DNA of 64,000 bases, from NCBI GenBank assembly GCA_004557975.1, contig SFEV01000004.1, forward strand, positions 25,604-89,603, read 5' to 3'. Shown piece by piece: positions 34,273 through 42,844 of the stretch. The translations under genes and the position numbers were made by a program. Below the pieces are notes generated by a model. The model saw only the letters and a program-made list of their open reading frames with translations. It was not told the origin of the DNA and did not search any database. How positions within the stretch are numbered: position 1 is the first letter of the stretch; every line of letters begins with the position of its first letter. Source of the stretch: Lachnospiraceae bacterium (GTDB lineage Bacteria; Bacillota; Clostridia; Lachnospirales; Lachnospiraceae).

Positions 34273-34926
34273 ATGGCAGAGAAAAATAACAGGAAAAAGC
34301 GCAGAGCTTACCTCGACTCTTTTCAGAAAAATGAAAAGGGGAATTATGAGTATCACGGTGATCTGTATTTCTGGGCCGGGATGAAACGTCCGGCCCGCAG
34401 CGGCAGGCAGTCACAGGATGAGCATCCTTTGCGTGGCGGAAAGCCGGTATATGAAGAGCGGTCTCTGGGCCGGGAGCTGACGCTGCTCTGGGGGCTGTGT
34501 GCGGGAATGCTGTGTGCCCTGATCGCGGCAGGATGTGTGGAAGCGCCGGGAGTGATGAACTGTGCCTACGTGCTGATTCCCTATACGGTGAATCTGGTGG
34601 CGGGAATCAGCGTCTGCTGGGGACTGTGCCGTCTCACGGCAGGAGGAAATCCTCTGCGCGCCTATATCTGTGAAGCCAGTGTAATGCAGATACCGGGCCG
34701 GGCTGTGTGTACCGCCATCGGTGCCGGAGCAGCCGCTGCCGGAGAGCTGATCTGGGTTTTCAGAAACGGCATGGAAGGAAAAACGGTCGGATGTATACTG
34801 TTTTTTCTACTGGAGGGAGCAGTGTTTGCTGCAGCGCTTGTGATGCGATATCGGGTAAAGCAGATGAACTGGGAGAAGAAGAGCACCGAAGTGCGCAGCA
34901 GTCAGAAGAGAAAATCTGCCGTATGA
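34273..34926 (+). CDS. Membrane protein of unknown function
   Basis: 217 residues. The N-terminal 70 are basic and polar ([20 protein letters not shown], then GDLYFWAG), followed by four hydrophobic segments around 72-95, 98-118, 140-160 and 172-192. I do not recognise a family. The start is only 2 bp after the stop of the M3 peptidase gene and has no strong ribosome site of its own, so it is probably translated by coupling with it. Confidence 0.6.
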   Translation: MAEKNNRKKRRAYLDSFQKNEKGNYEYHGDLYFWAGMKRPARSGRQSQDEHPLRGGKPVYEERSLGRELTLLWGLCAGMLCALIAAGCVEAPGVMNCAYVLIPYTVNLVAGISVCWGLCRLTAGGNPLRAYICEASVMQIPGRAVCTAIGAGAAAAGELIWVFRNGMEGKTVGCILFFLLEGAVFAAALVMRYRVKQMNWEKKSTEVRSSQKRKSAV

Positions 34927-35044
34927 TACAGCAGCAGAGAGGCTGCAGCTATGGATTATTGTGCAGAATCTGGAAATAAACGGCTGTTTTCAGCTTTCAT
35001 ACAAGAAAAATGCTGGAAAACAGCCGGAAAAGCGGAAAGCCAAA

Positions 35045-35073
35045 TTGACAAAAATGCATAAGGCTTATATAAT
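35045..35073 (+). promoter_or_regulatory. Perfect consensus sigma-A promoter of the oligopeptide transporter operon
   Basis: TTGACA (35045-35050), 17 bp spacer and TATAAT (35068-35073), all consensus. It predicts a 5' leader of about 155 nt. No gene is present in 34927-35233; this region holds only the promoter and palindromes. Confidence 0.92.
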
Positions 35074-35143
35074 GGTGGTACATATTTTGAGCCGGAAACT
35101 CACATACAATTACGGGAGATGTGGGAAACAGAAATTGAATGCG

Positions 35144-35190
35144 AAAGGGGGGATATCCCCCCTTTATGTATGTAGTGTAACTACATACAT
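35144..35190. promoter_or_regulatory. Two adjoining perfect palindromes in the transporter leader
   Basis: 35144-35165 is a perfect 22-bp palindrome (AAA, six G, ATAT, six C, TTT). Directly after it, 35166-35175 and 35181-35190 form a perfect 10 bp inverted repeat around TGTAA (ATGTATGTAG and its complement). The second looks like a dyad operator of GntR/TetR style; the first would form a very stable RNA hairpin ending in TTT. They lie about 65-110 nt after the predicted transcription start and 44 nt before the start codon. Confidence 0.8.
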
Positions 35191-35233
35191 AATTCTTCTG
35201 TCAGTCCGGGACTCAGAGAAAAGGAGGAAAAAA

Positions 35234-37477
35234 ATGATTAGAAATGGTAAGAAAATGCTGGCCCTGATTCTTGGTCTGGCAATGTGCGGGAACGCACTTA
35301 CGGTCTGTGCTTCAGAGAACGCAGACACTGCGGCAGAGGGAGGTACACTGGTTGCATCTGCCAGCGGATTTGAAAACAAGTTCTCTCCGTTCTTCGGACA
35401 GAGCGCGGATGATATGGATGTATCTGATATGACACAGCTCTACATGATGTATGTGGACCGTGTGTGCAATCCGGTTCTGAACGGAATCGAAGGTGAGACA
35501 CGTGAGTATAACGGTACAGAATATACTTACACAGGTCCGGCGGATATCACTATTACAGAGAACGAAGACGGCACCGTTTACTATGATATGACGATGCGCG
35601 ATGACCTGGTATTCTCTGACGGCACGCCGGTTGATATTGACGATTTTATTTTCGGTCTGTATGTTTACCTTGATCCGTCCTATGACGGCTCCACAACGCT
35701 TTATTCCGCACCGATCCAGGGGCTGCAGGAATACCGCGGCGGTATGGACACTCTGGTAAACCTTCTTGCAAATGCAGGCCGTGACAATACAGATTTCACA
35801 TACTGGGACGAGGCGACTCAGACAGCATTCTGGGCAGATCTGGACCAGGCAGGTGCGGCATTTGCACAGGAAATCGTTGATTACTGCGTGGCAGCAGAAG
35901 CAGCGGAGGAAGGCGATGTGGCAGGCGCTGCGGCAGCATGGGGATTTGATGGTCTCGAGGCAGATGCCACAACAGCAGACTTCTTTGCTGTAATGTGTGA
36001 CGCATACGGATGGGATCTTCTCACATTGTCTGAAACAGAGAGCGCAGGCTCCAGCCTGTTCGACCTGATGGAGAATTACGATGCGTACTCTGTCGGCATA
36101 GAGACCGGAGATTCTGTCGACTACATCGAAGGTATTCAGCGTATCGATGACTACAGCCTGCGTATCGTGACCACAGAGCTGGATGCCACCATGATCTACA
36201 ACCTGGCCCTCCCGATTTCACCGCTTCATTACTATGGTGACGAGGCTCAGTACGACTATGAAAACCATAAATTCGGTTTCCCGAAGGGCGATCTTTCCCT
36301 TATTCGCGAGAAGACAACTCAGCCGATGGGTGCAGGACCGTACATTTTCAACGAAGTTTCCAACGGCGTTGTCTATATGGAAGCAAACCCGAACTTCTAC
36401 AAGGGTGAACCGAAGACAAAATACCTGAACTTCATCGAGACGCAGGAAGCAGATATGGTAAACGGTATCGACGCAGGTACAGTTGATATCGCGACTCCGT
36501 CCTACTCCACAGAGGTTGCTGCACAGATCGCAGAGCTGAACGGCGGAGATCCTTCTTTTGACGGAAGTGTTATTACTACAAAACTGATTGATTACCGCGG
36601 ATACGGATATATCGGTCTGTGTGCAGACAACGTAAAGGTTGGCGAAGACCCGGCTTCAGAGGAGTCCAAGAACCTGCGTAAGGCTATTGCTACCGTAATT
36701 GCGGCTTACCGCGATGAGGGTGTTGATTCCTACTATGGCGACACAGCATCTGTTATCAACTATCCGATTTCCAATACATCCTGGGCAGCTCCGCAGGTTA
36801 CAGACGACGGATATACCGTTGCATACTCTGCAGACGTGGAGGGCAACCCGATTTACACTGCTGATATGACAGCAGAGGACAAGTACGCAGCTGCAAAGGC
36901 AGCGGCGCTCGGTTACTTTGAGGCAGCAGGCTACACAGTAGAGGACGGCAAGCTGACAGCAGCTCCGGAAGGCGCTAAGCTTGAGTATACAGTAGATATC
37001 GGCGGCGGCGGAAAAGGTGACCACCCGACATTCCTGATTCTGAAGAATGCAGCAGATGCTTTCGCAGAGATCGGCTTTACTTTGACAGTAAATGACCTTG
37101 CAAACGCAGCAGACCTGTTTGCTGCATATCAGTCCGGTGTATCTGAACTGTGGTGTGCTGCATGGCAGTCCTCCAGCGACCCGGATATGTTCCAGCTGTA
37201 CCACAGTGAGGGAACTACAAACTACTATAAGATCAGCGATGAGGACCTTGACACACTGATTATGGAGGCACGTCAGTCCACAGAGCAGTCCTATCGTAAG
37301 GGCCTGTACAAGGCAGCCATGGAAATTATCATGGACTGGGGTGTAGAGCTTCCGGTTTACCAGCGTTCAGATGCATACATTGTTTCCACTGAGCGTGTGG
37401 ACGTTTCTACTCTTCCGAACGATATGACTCCGTACTGGAACTGGAAGAGTGAGATTGAGAATATTGTGGTAAAGTAA
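35234..37477 (+). CDS. Oligopeptide-type ABC transporter substrate-binding protein
   Basis: 747 residues, an SBP family 5 (OppA/DppA-like) extracellular binding protein. A signal peptide ([21 protein letters not shown]) precedes the mature [11 protein letters not shown]. The usual lipobox is imperfect (Val before the Cys), so lipid anchoring is uncertain. Family motifs: [16 protein letters not shown] near 133 and [15 protein letters not shown] near 366. It is about 150-200 residues longer than typical OppA because of an Ala/Asp/Glu-rich insertion around 165-280. AAGGAGG lies just before ATG 35234. First gene of a five-gene operon. Confidence 0.9.
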   Translation: MIRNGKKMLALILGLAMCGNALTVCASENADTAAEGGTLVASASGFENKFSPFFGQSADDMDVSDMTQLYMMYVDRVCNPVLNGIEGETREYNGTEYTYTGPADITITENEDGTVYYDMTMRDDLVFSDGTPVDIDDFIFGLYVYLDPSYDGSTTLYSAPIQGLQEYRGGMDTLVNLLANAGRDNTDFTYWDEATQTAFWADLDQAGAAFAQEIVDYCVAAEAAEEGDVAGAAAAWGFDGLEADATTADFFAVMCDAYGWDLLTLSETESAGSSLFDLMENYDAYSVGIETGDSVDYIEGIQRIDDYSLRIVTTELDATMIYNLALPISPLHYYGDEAQYDYENHKFGFPKGDLSLIREKTTQPMGAGPYIFNEVSNGVVYMEANPNFYKGEPKTKYLNFIETQEADMVNGIDAGTVDIATPSYSTEVAAQIAELNGGDPSFDGSVITTKLIDYRGYGYIGLCADNVKVGEDPASEESKNLRKAIATVIAAYRDEGVDSYYGDTASVINYPISNTSWAAPQVTDDGYTVAYSADVEGNPIYTADMTAEDKYAAAKAAALGYFEAAGYTVEDGKLTAAPEGAKLEYTVDIGGGGKGDHPTFLILKNAADAFAEIGFTLTVNDLANAADLFAAYQSGVSELWCAAWQSSSDPDMFQLYHSEGTTNYYKISDEDLDTLIMEARQSTEQSYRKGLYKAAMEIIMDWGVELPVYQRSDAYIVSTERVDVSTLPNDMTPYWNWKSEIENIVVK

Positions 37478-37525
37478 AACAGAAATGAATGCCGCCTGTC
37501 CCGCTGCTTTTGGGGGCGGATGGGC

Positions 37526-37623
37526 GGACGGAATCAGGAACCGCCTCGCAGGAAACGGTTCCTGATTCTGTCTTGCGGACTGGTGAAGACATTCAGGGCA
37601 GCAGCAATCGCTTTCGCCCTGAA
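37526..37623 (+). other. Tandem stem-loops between binding-protein and permease genes
   Basis: A perfect 13 bp stem, 37531-37543 with 37556-37568 (extended by five more pairs with G-T), is followed by a perfect 8 bp stem 37592-37599 with 37616-37623. Neither has a T-run, so they are more likely to block 3' exonucleases than to terminate. This would leave more binding-protein mRNA than permease mRNA. Confidence 0.75.
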
Positions 37624-37656
37624 CTGTTAACAAAATATGAGAGGAATGATAACAGC

Positions 37657-38643
37657 ATGCGAAAATACATCCTGAAAAGAATTGCTCTGTCAGTCATGAT
37701 TCTGTTTTGTGTTACCTTCATTATCTATGCACTGCTGCGCTGCCTTCCCGCATCCTACGTGGAGAATATGGCGATGCAGCTCGCGATGAAGCCCGGCGCA
37801 AAACCATATGAGGAATGGCTGGCTCAGCTGAATGCGGCATATGGACTGGACAAAAGTATCCTGCCCGGTTATCTGACATGGCTGGGGGACGCCATCCGGG
37901 GCAACTTTGGAGACAGCTGGAAATATACGGTTCCGGTACTTCAGAAATTCAACGAGGTAATCTGGCTGTCCTTTATTATGGGAGCAATCGCTTTCATACT
38001 GGAATTGATTATTGCAATCCCTCTTGGCGTAATTGCCGCTACAAAGCAGTACTCCCGTGCAGACTATGCAATCACCGCCGGCGCGCTGATCGGTATTTCT
38101 CTGCCGACTTTCTTTTTTGCTACTATTCTGAAGCTTGTCTTTTCTGTAAAGCTTGGCTGGTTCGATCTGTACGGTCTGGTGGGCCGCAATTATGCTCAGC
38201 TTGATTCCATGGGGCAGCTTCTCGACAAGGCAAACCACCTGGTTCTTCCTATTGTGACACTTGTCATTGTTTCGGTAGGTTCTCTGATGCGCTATACGCG
38301 TACAAATATGCTGGAGGTTCTGAATGCCGACTATATCCGTACAGCCCGCGCCAAGGGACTGTCCGAGAGAACCGTTATCTACCAGCACGCGTTCCGCAAC
38401 ACGCTGATACCGCTGGTAACCGTTGTGGGCGGCTCACTGCCGTCACTGTTTTCCGGTGCGCTGATTACGGAGACACTGTTTTCCATTCCGGGCATCGGCT
38501 ATACGTCTTATCAGGCGATGATTATCGGAGATATTCCGTTTTCCATGTTTTATATGACGTTTCTGGCGATTCTTACACTGGCAGGCAACCTGCTTTCCGA
38601 TATTCTGTACGCTGTGGTTGATCCGCGGGTACGTATTGCATAG
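37657..38643 (+). CDS. Oligopeptide ABC transporter permease (OppB/DppB type)
   Basis: 328 residues with six predicted membrane helices. N-terminal KYILKRIALSVMILFCVTFI, and the permease EAA-like loop AKGLSERTVIYQHAFRNTLIP near 235 that docks on the ATPases. It pairs with the OppC-type permease 14 bp downstream. The preceding in-frame codons from 37489 run through the stem-loop region and lack a start; MRKY at 37657 is the natural beginning. Confidence 0.9.
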   Translation: MRKYILKRIALSVMILFCVTFIIYALLRCLPASYVENMAMQLAMKPGAKPYEEWLAQLNAAYGLDKSILPGYLTWLGDAIRGNFGDSWKYTVPVLQKFNEVIWLSFIMGAIAFILELIIAIPLGVIAATKQYSRADYAITAGALIGISLPTFFFATILKLVFSVKLGWFDLYGLVGRNYAQLDSMGQLLDKANHLVLPIVTLVIVSVGSLMRYTRTNMLEVLNADYIRTARAKGLSERTVIYQHAFRNTLIPLVTVVGGSLPSLFSGALITETLFSIPGIGYTSYQAMIIGDIPFSMFYMTFLAILTLAGNLLSDILYAVVDPRVRIA

Positions 38644-38657
38644 GAGGGAGGCCCGTT

Positions 38658-40196
38658 ATGATCGACAAAAAAGAAGTGAATGAAAAGAACGAAAATACAT
38701 CATACTCTCTGAATGATGACAGGCGTGTCAGAGTTCTCTCACCGGGTGCGCTGGTAGTAAAGCGGTTTTTCCGCAACCGTCTGGCTGTGCTCGGCATGAT
38801 TATGCTGCTTTCCATGTTTCTGTTCTCCTTTGTGGGCGGACTGATCAGCCCCTACGGACAGGATCAGCAGTTCTACCGGTATGAGAGCCAGATGAAGGAG
38901 TATGCTGGCGTTGTAAAAAATAGCGATTTCCGGTATACGGCGGCAGAAGGTGAGAAGTTTGACAGCGTCCTGCAGGCAAAATTTCAGCTTGCACTTCAGA
39001 AGGGGCAGAAGGTTTTTAACTATAAAAATGTAAAATATATGATCAAGGAAGAGGGCACCGATTTCTACTCCATCTCATCGAAGGGAACGATGCTTGCCAT
39101 CGCCTGCAAGGATATTGTCAATGCAGACGGAGCGGAGCTTTCTTTCAATGTGAAATATGAGGCGCTGAAGGCGTATACGGGTGGGCAGACCTCCTTTACG
39201 GAAGACGGCACAGATTATACTCTGGACGAAGAGGGCAATATCACAGCAGGCGATACGGTTGTGGGATATATCAGTCGGTTCGTCGTATCTCCTGTAGACA
39301 ACGGTATAGTATTTGAACGTGTTTTCAAGGAAGAGCTGGAGGAGGCCATAGACGCGGGTGAGGATGAATTTACGTACACAGATGCGGAAGGTTCGGAGAA
39401 CACCTACAAGATCACGTACGATCCCACCTCCCAGAACTGGTCCGTCAAAAAGGAGACGGCGACGTACGTTTATGACAGCTACGCAAAGCCGTCAAAGGCT
39501 CACTGGCTGGGAACGGATACGAACGGCATGGATATGCTCACCCGACTGATGTACGGCGGACGTGTTTCCCTGATTATCGGCTTCATTGTCGTATTTATTG
39601 AGGTTGTCATCGGCGTCATCCTCGGCGGTATTGCCGGATATTTCGGCAAGTGGGTGGACAATCTGATCATGAGAATCGTGGATATTTTCTACTGTATCCC
39701 GTCCATGCCTCTGATTATCATCCTCGGTGCCACTATGGACGCAATGAAGGTGGAGCCCATGACCCGTATGTTTTACCTGATGCTGATTCTCGGATTCCTG
39801 GGCTGGCCGTCCATCGCACGTCTCGTCCGCGGACAGATTCTCTCTCTGCGTGAGCAGGAGTTCATGACAGCCACAGAGGCCTGCGGTATCCGTGTAAGCA
39901 GACGTATCTTCAGGCATCTGATTCCAAACGTTATTCCTCAGCTGATTGTAACGTGCACCATGAGTCTGGGATCGACGATTATCACAGAAGCGACATTGTC
40001 CTTCCTGGGAATCGGCGTAAAGTTCCCGTTCGCATCCTGGGGAAATATTATTACAGACGTCAACGAGGCATACGTTATGACACATTACTGGTTTGTGTGG
40101 ATTCCTGCCGGCATCTGTCTGCTGATTGCCGTGCTGGGCTTCAACTTTGTTGGTGACGGTCTGCGCGATGCGTTTGACCCGAAGATGAAACGGTAA
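38658..40196 (+). CDS. Oligopeptide ABC transporter permease (OppC/DppC type) with large extracytoplasmic insertion
   Basis: 512 residues against about 300 for typical OppC. The cytoplasmic N-terminus and first helix (RLAVLGMIMLLSMFLFSFVGG) are normal. Then some 215 residues (about 68-283), without hydrophobic helices and rich in charged residues and beta-type sequence, stand before the canonical HWLGTDTNGMDMLTRLMYGG. The remaining five helices and the docking loop follow (ATEACGIRVSRRIFRHLIPN). The insertion falls on the outside of the membrane, where the binding protein docks. GGAGG lies eight bases before the start. Confidence 0.9.
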   Translation: MIDKKEVNEKNENTSYSLNDDRRVRVLSPGALVVKRFFRNRLAVLGMIMLLSMFLFSFVGGLISPYGQDQQFYRYESQMKEYAGVVKNSDFRYTAAEGEKFDSVLQAKFQLALQKGQKVFNYKNVKYMIKEEGTDFYSISSKGTMLAIACKDIVNADGAELSFNVKYEALKAYTGGQTSFTEDGTDYTLDEEGNITAGDTVVGYISRFVVSPVDNGIVFERVFKEELEEAIDAGEDEFTYTDAEGSENTYKITYDPTSQNWSVKKETATYVYDSYAKPSKAHWLGTDTNGMDMLTRLMYGGRVSLIIGFIVVFIEVVIGVILGGIAGYFGKWVDNLIMRIVDIFYCIPSMPLIIILGATMDAMKVEPMTRMFYLMLILGFLGWPSIARLVRGQILSLREQEFMTATEACGIRVSRRIFRHLIPNVIPQLIVTCTMSLGSTIITEATLSFLGIGVKFPFASWGNIITDVNEAYVMTHYWFVWIPAGICLLIAVLGFNFVGDGLRDAFDPKMKR

Positions 40197-40208
40197 GGAG
40201 GGAATAAA

Positions 40209-41357
40209 ATGGCTAAGAAACATGCAGAAGGTTATCTTTCAGCGAAAGAGTCCCGCCAGATTTCAAAACAGAACCGCAGGATCACCGATGAGCTTGAGAA
40301 GAAGCGCAAGCGCAAAAACGTGCCTGAATCCGAGTATCTGACATCGATGCACGATTCGAAAAACGCAGTGGAATTTGACAACCTGCACACCTACTTCTTT
40401 ACAGATACAGGTGTCGTAAAAAGTGTGGACGGAGTAACCTTTGACGTGCCCGTCGGCAAGACGGTAGGCATCGTCGGGGAGTCCGGCTGCGGAAAATCTG
40501 TGACGAGTCTTTCTCTGATGCAGCTGATCCAGAGACCGCAGGGGCAGATCGTGGAAGGCGAAATCCGTCTCAACATGGGCGATAAGGCGTATGATGTGAC
40601 GAAGACTCCGCAGGAAAAAATGCAGAGCATTCGCGGCAATTACGTGTCCATGATTTTTCAGGAGCCCATGACCAGTCTGAATCCTGTGTTCCGTATCGGA
40701 AAACAGGTGGACGAGGTGATAAAGCTTCACAACGGAGAAGGCAAAAGCAAAGAAGAGATCAAATCCCGGACCATCGAGCTTCTGGAGATGGTGGGAATTG
40801 CCAACAGCACCGGTGTCTATAAAATGTATCCCCATGAGCTTTCCGGCGGTATGCGCCAGCGTGTCATGATTGCCATCGCCCTTGCCTGCAATCCGCGGAT
40901 TATTATTGCAGACGAGCCGACCACAGCGCTGGATGTTACGATTCAGGCGCAGATTCTTGATCTGCTGCGCCAGCTTAAGGATAAAATCAATTCTTCTATT
41001 ATGCTGATCACCCACGACCTCGGTGTTATTGCAGAGATGGCAGATTATATCGTGGTGATGTATGCCGGCAGAGTGGTGGAGAAGGGAACTGCGGAGGAGA
41101 TTTTTGCTCATCCCTCTCATCCGTATACCATCGGTCTGATGGCATCAAAGCCTGTGGTAGGAAAACAGGTGGACAAGCTCTACTCCATACCGGGCAAGGT
41201 GCCGAACCCGATCAACATGCCGAACTACTGTTATTTTAAAGATCGCTGTGAAATGTGTGTCGCAGGCTGTGAAGGAGCGTATCCGCCGGAGATCAGCCTC
41301 TCAGAGACACATAAAGTCAGCTGTTACCGTTACCGTGATGGAAAGGGGGAAAAATAA
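40209..41357 (+). CDS. Oligopeptide ABC transporter ATP-binding protein (OppD type)
   Basis: 382 residues. A basic N-terminal extension of about 55 residues ([15 protein letters not shown]) precedes the ATPase: Walker A GESGCGKS near 93, Q-loop [10 protein letters not shown], signature [12 protein letters not shown] and Walker [12 protein letters not shown]. The C-terminal oligopeptide/dipeptide domain has the Cys cluster ([16 protein letters not shown]) that in relatives binds an iron-sulfur cluster or metal. It forms the ATPase pair with the next product. Confidence 0.93.
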   Translation: MAKKHAEGYLSAKESRQISKQNRRITDELEKKRKRKNVPESEYLTSMHDSKNAVEFDNLHTYFFTDTGVVKSVDGVTFDVPVGKTVGIVGESGCGKSVTSLSLMQLIQRPQGQIVEGEIRLNMGDKAYDVTKTPQEKMQSIRGNYVSMIFQEPMTSLNPVFRIGKQVDEVIKLHNGEGKSKEEIKSRTIELLEMVGIANSTGVYKMYPHELSGGMRQRVMIAIALACNPRIIIADEPTTALDVTIQAQILDLLRQLKDKINSSIMLITHDLGVIAEMADYIVVMYAGRVVEKGTAEEIFAHPSHPYTIGLMASKPVVGKQVDKLYSIPGKVPNPINMPNYCYFKDRCEMCVAGCEGAYPPEISLSETHKVSCYRYRDGKGEK

Positions 41358-42383
41358 ATGGCAGCGAAAAAGAATACGGGAGAAATTACCTTTGAGCCGC
41401 TGACGTATGACCCTCAGTATATTCTGATGGTTAACCATCTGAAAAAGTATTTCCCCATCAGGAGCGGAATGGTTTCCAGAGTGACCGGCCATGTCAAGGC
41501 TGTGGACGGTGTCACATTCAATCTGAAACGCGGCACCACCATGGGACTGGTGGGTGAGTCCGGCTGCGGCAAGACAACCACAGGCCGTACGATTCTCCGT
41601 CTTGCCGGTGAGAAAACAGGCGGTCAGGTGCTCTTTAACGGTAAAGAAGTCTATGATTTTACAAACAAAGAAATGCGCTCCATGCGCACTAAGATGCAGA
41701 TTATTTTCCAGGATCCGTTTTCCAGCCTTTCCCCGCGGCTTCCGGTGGGAGAGATCATCGGAGAAGCGGTCCGTGAGCATAATCTCGTGCCGAAAGCAGA
41801 GTTCAACGATTACATTGATCAGGTCATGGATAACTGCGGCCTTCAGCCTTACCACAAGGAGCGCTATCCCCATGAGTTCTCCGGAGGTCAGCGTCAGCGT
41901 ATCTGCATCGCCCGAGCGCTCGCACTGAATCCTGAATTTATCGTCTGCGACGAACCGGTATCCGCTCTGGACGTTTCTATCCAGGCACAGATCATCAACC
42001 TGCTGAAGGAGCTTCAGGAGCAGTATAAGCTGACCTATCTGTTTATCTCCCACGACCTGTCAGTCGTAGAGCATATTTCTGATACGGTAGGTGTTATGTA
42101 TCTCGGAAACCTGGTGGAATACGGAGAGACAGGAGATATTTTCCGGAACCCGCTGCATCCGTATACGAGGGCACTGTTCTCCGCGATTCCGGTTCCAGAC
42201 CCGACCGTGAAGAAACAGCGCATTGTGCTGGAGGGCTCCATCCCGTCGCCGGCCAACCCGCCCTCAGGCTGCAAGTTCCACACACGATGTGCGCACTGTA
42301 TGGAAAAATGCAAAAAAGAGGCGCCAATTCAGAGAGAGGCAGAGCCGGGACATTACGTCGTCTGTCATCTTTACGATAAATAA
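41358..42383 (+). CDS. Oligopeptide ABC transporter ATP-binding protein (OppF type)
   Basis: 341 residues. Walker A GESGCGKTT near 67, QDPFSSLSPR, signature FSGGQRQRICIARAL, Walker B FIVCDEPVSALDVS and the C-terminal Cys cluster CKFHTRCAHCMEKC. It starts directly after the stop of the OppD-type gene. With the SBP, two permeases and the OppD partner the importer is complete. Confidence 0.93.
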   Translation: MAAKKNTGEITFEPLTYDPQYILMVNHLKKYFPIRSGMVSRVTGHVKAVDGVTFNLKRGTTMGLVGESGCGKTTTGRTILRLAGEKTGGQVLFNGKEVYDFTNKEMRSMRTKMQIIFQDPFSSLSPRLPVGEIIGEAVREHNLVPKAEFNDYIDQVMDNCGLQPYHKERYPHEFSGGQRQRICIARALALNPEFIVCDEPVSALDVSIQAQIINLLKELQEQYKLTYLFISHDLSVVEHISDTVGVMYLGNLVEYGETGDIFRNPLHPYTRALFSAIPVPDPTVKKQRIVLEGSIPSPANPPSGCKFHTRCAHCMEKCKKEAPIQREAEPGHYVVCHLYDK

Positions 42384-42439
42384 AAGTACTGTTGAAAATC
42401 CGGAACACCGGAGGCAGAGGAAAGGAATGAAACAGAGCG

Positions 42440-42643
42440 ATGAGGAGAAAGAGAGACGATGAGCTGTATTACGAACCGGAAATCCGGGACGAAGAAGAAC
42501 CGGAAACGCCGGAGTTTGAGCTTACAAAGCAGGAGCGCCGGTGGGTTGCGCTGGGAGCGCTGAAGAGTGCGCTGCTGATCGGACTGGTGTACATCGTCGG
42601 AGGAGCACTCCTTATCTGGCTGCTGTTGACGGTGTGGGGGTAA
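42440..42643 (+). CDS. Small single-span membrane protein
   Basis: 67 residues. An acidic, Pro-containing N-terminal half (DEEEPETPEFELTKQERR) is followed by one membrane helix (SALLIGLVYIVGGALLIWLL). It lies 56 bp after the OppF-type gene and before the operon's hairpin, so it belongs to the same transcript. The ribosome site is mediocre. It could be a small transporter accessory protein; no family was recognised. Confidence 0.5.
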   Translation: MRRKRDDELYYEPEIRDEEEPETPEFELTKQERRWVALGALKSALLIGLVYIVGGALLIWLLLTVWG

Positions 42644-42671
42644 AAATAAGGAAAACAGAATAATCAGCCGA

Positions 42672-42719
42672 CAGGGGCGGCTGCAGGAGACAGCAATGAT
42701 CTCCCTGCGGCCGCCCCTG
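42672..42719 (+). terminator. GC-rich hairpin ending the oligopeptide operon
   Basis: A long stem of about 18 bp with minor bulges, 42672-42690 with 42700-42719 (CAGGGGCGGC against GCCGCCCCTG). The downstream T content is low, so termination may be partial. Confidence 0.7.
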
Positions 42720-42775
42720 CTGCATTATATTGCAAAAATTCAGAGAACAGAATAAAAATGAACAGGAATCAGTGC

Positions 42776-42804
42776 TTGCAGAATATCTTTGAGTTCGTTA
42801 TACT
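42776..42804 (+). promoter_or_regulatory. Promoter of the diguanylate cyclase gene
   Basis: TTGCAG (42776-42781) and TATACT (42799-42804), 17 bp spacer, 41 bp before the start codon. Confidence 0.7.
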
Positions 42805-42844
42805 AATAACAAGGACATTATTGCATTAAAGGAGGGGGACATCT

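Noticed and set aside
35144..35165. Intrinsic terminator in the oligopeptide operon leader
   Set aside because: Only TTT follows the stem and the palindrome has a 4-nt or smaller loop; conditional attenuation remains possible but a plain terminator would silence a perfect promoter.
35234..35310. Lipoprotein signal in the oligopeptide SBP
   Set aside because: The residue before the candidate Cys is Val instead of Gly, Ala or Ser; a normal signal peptidase I site fits as well.
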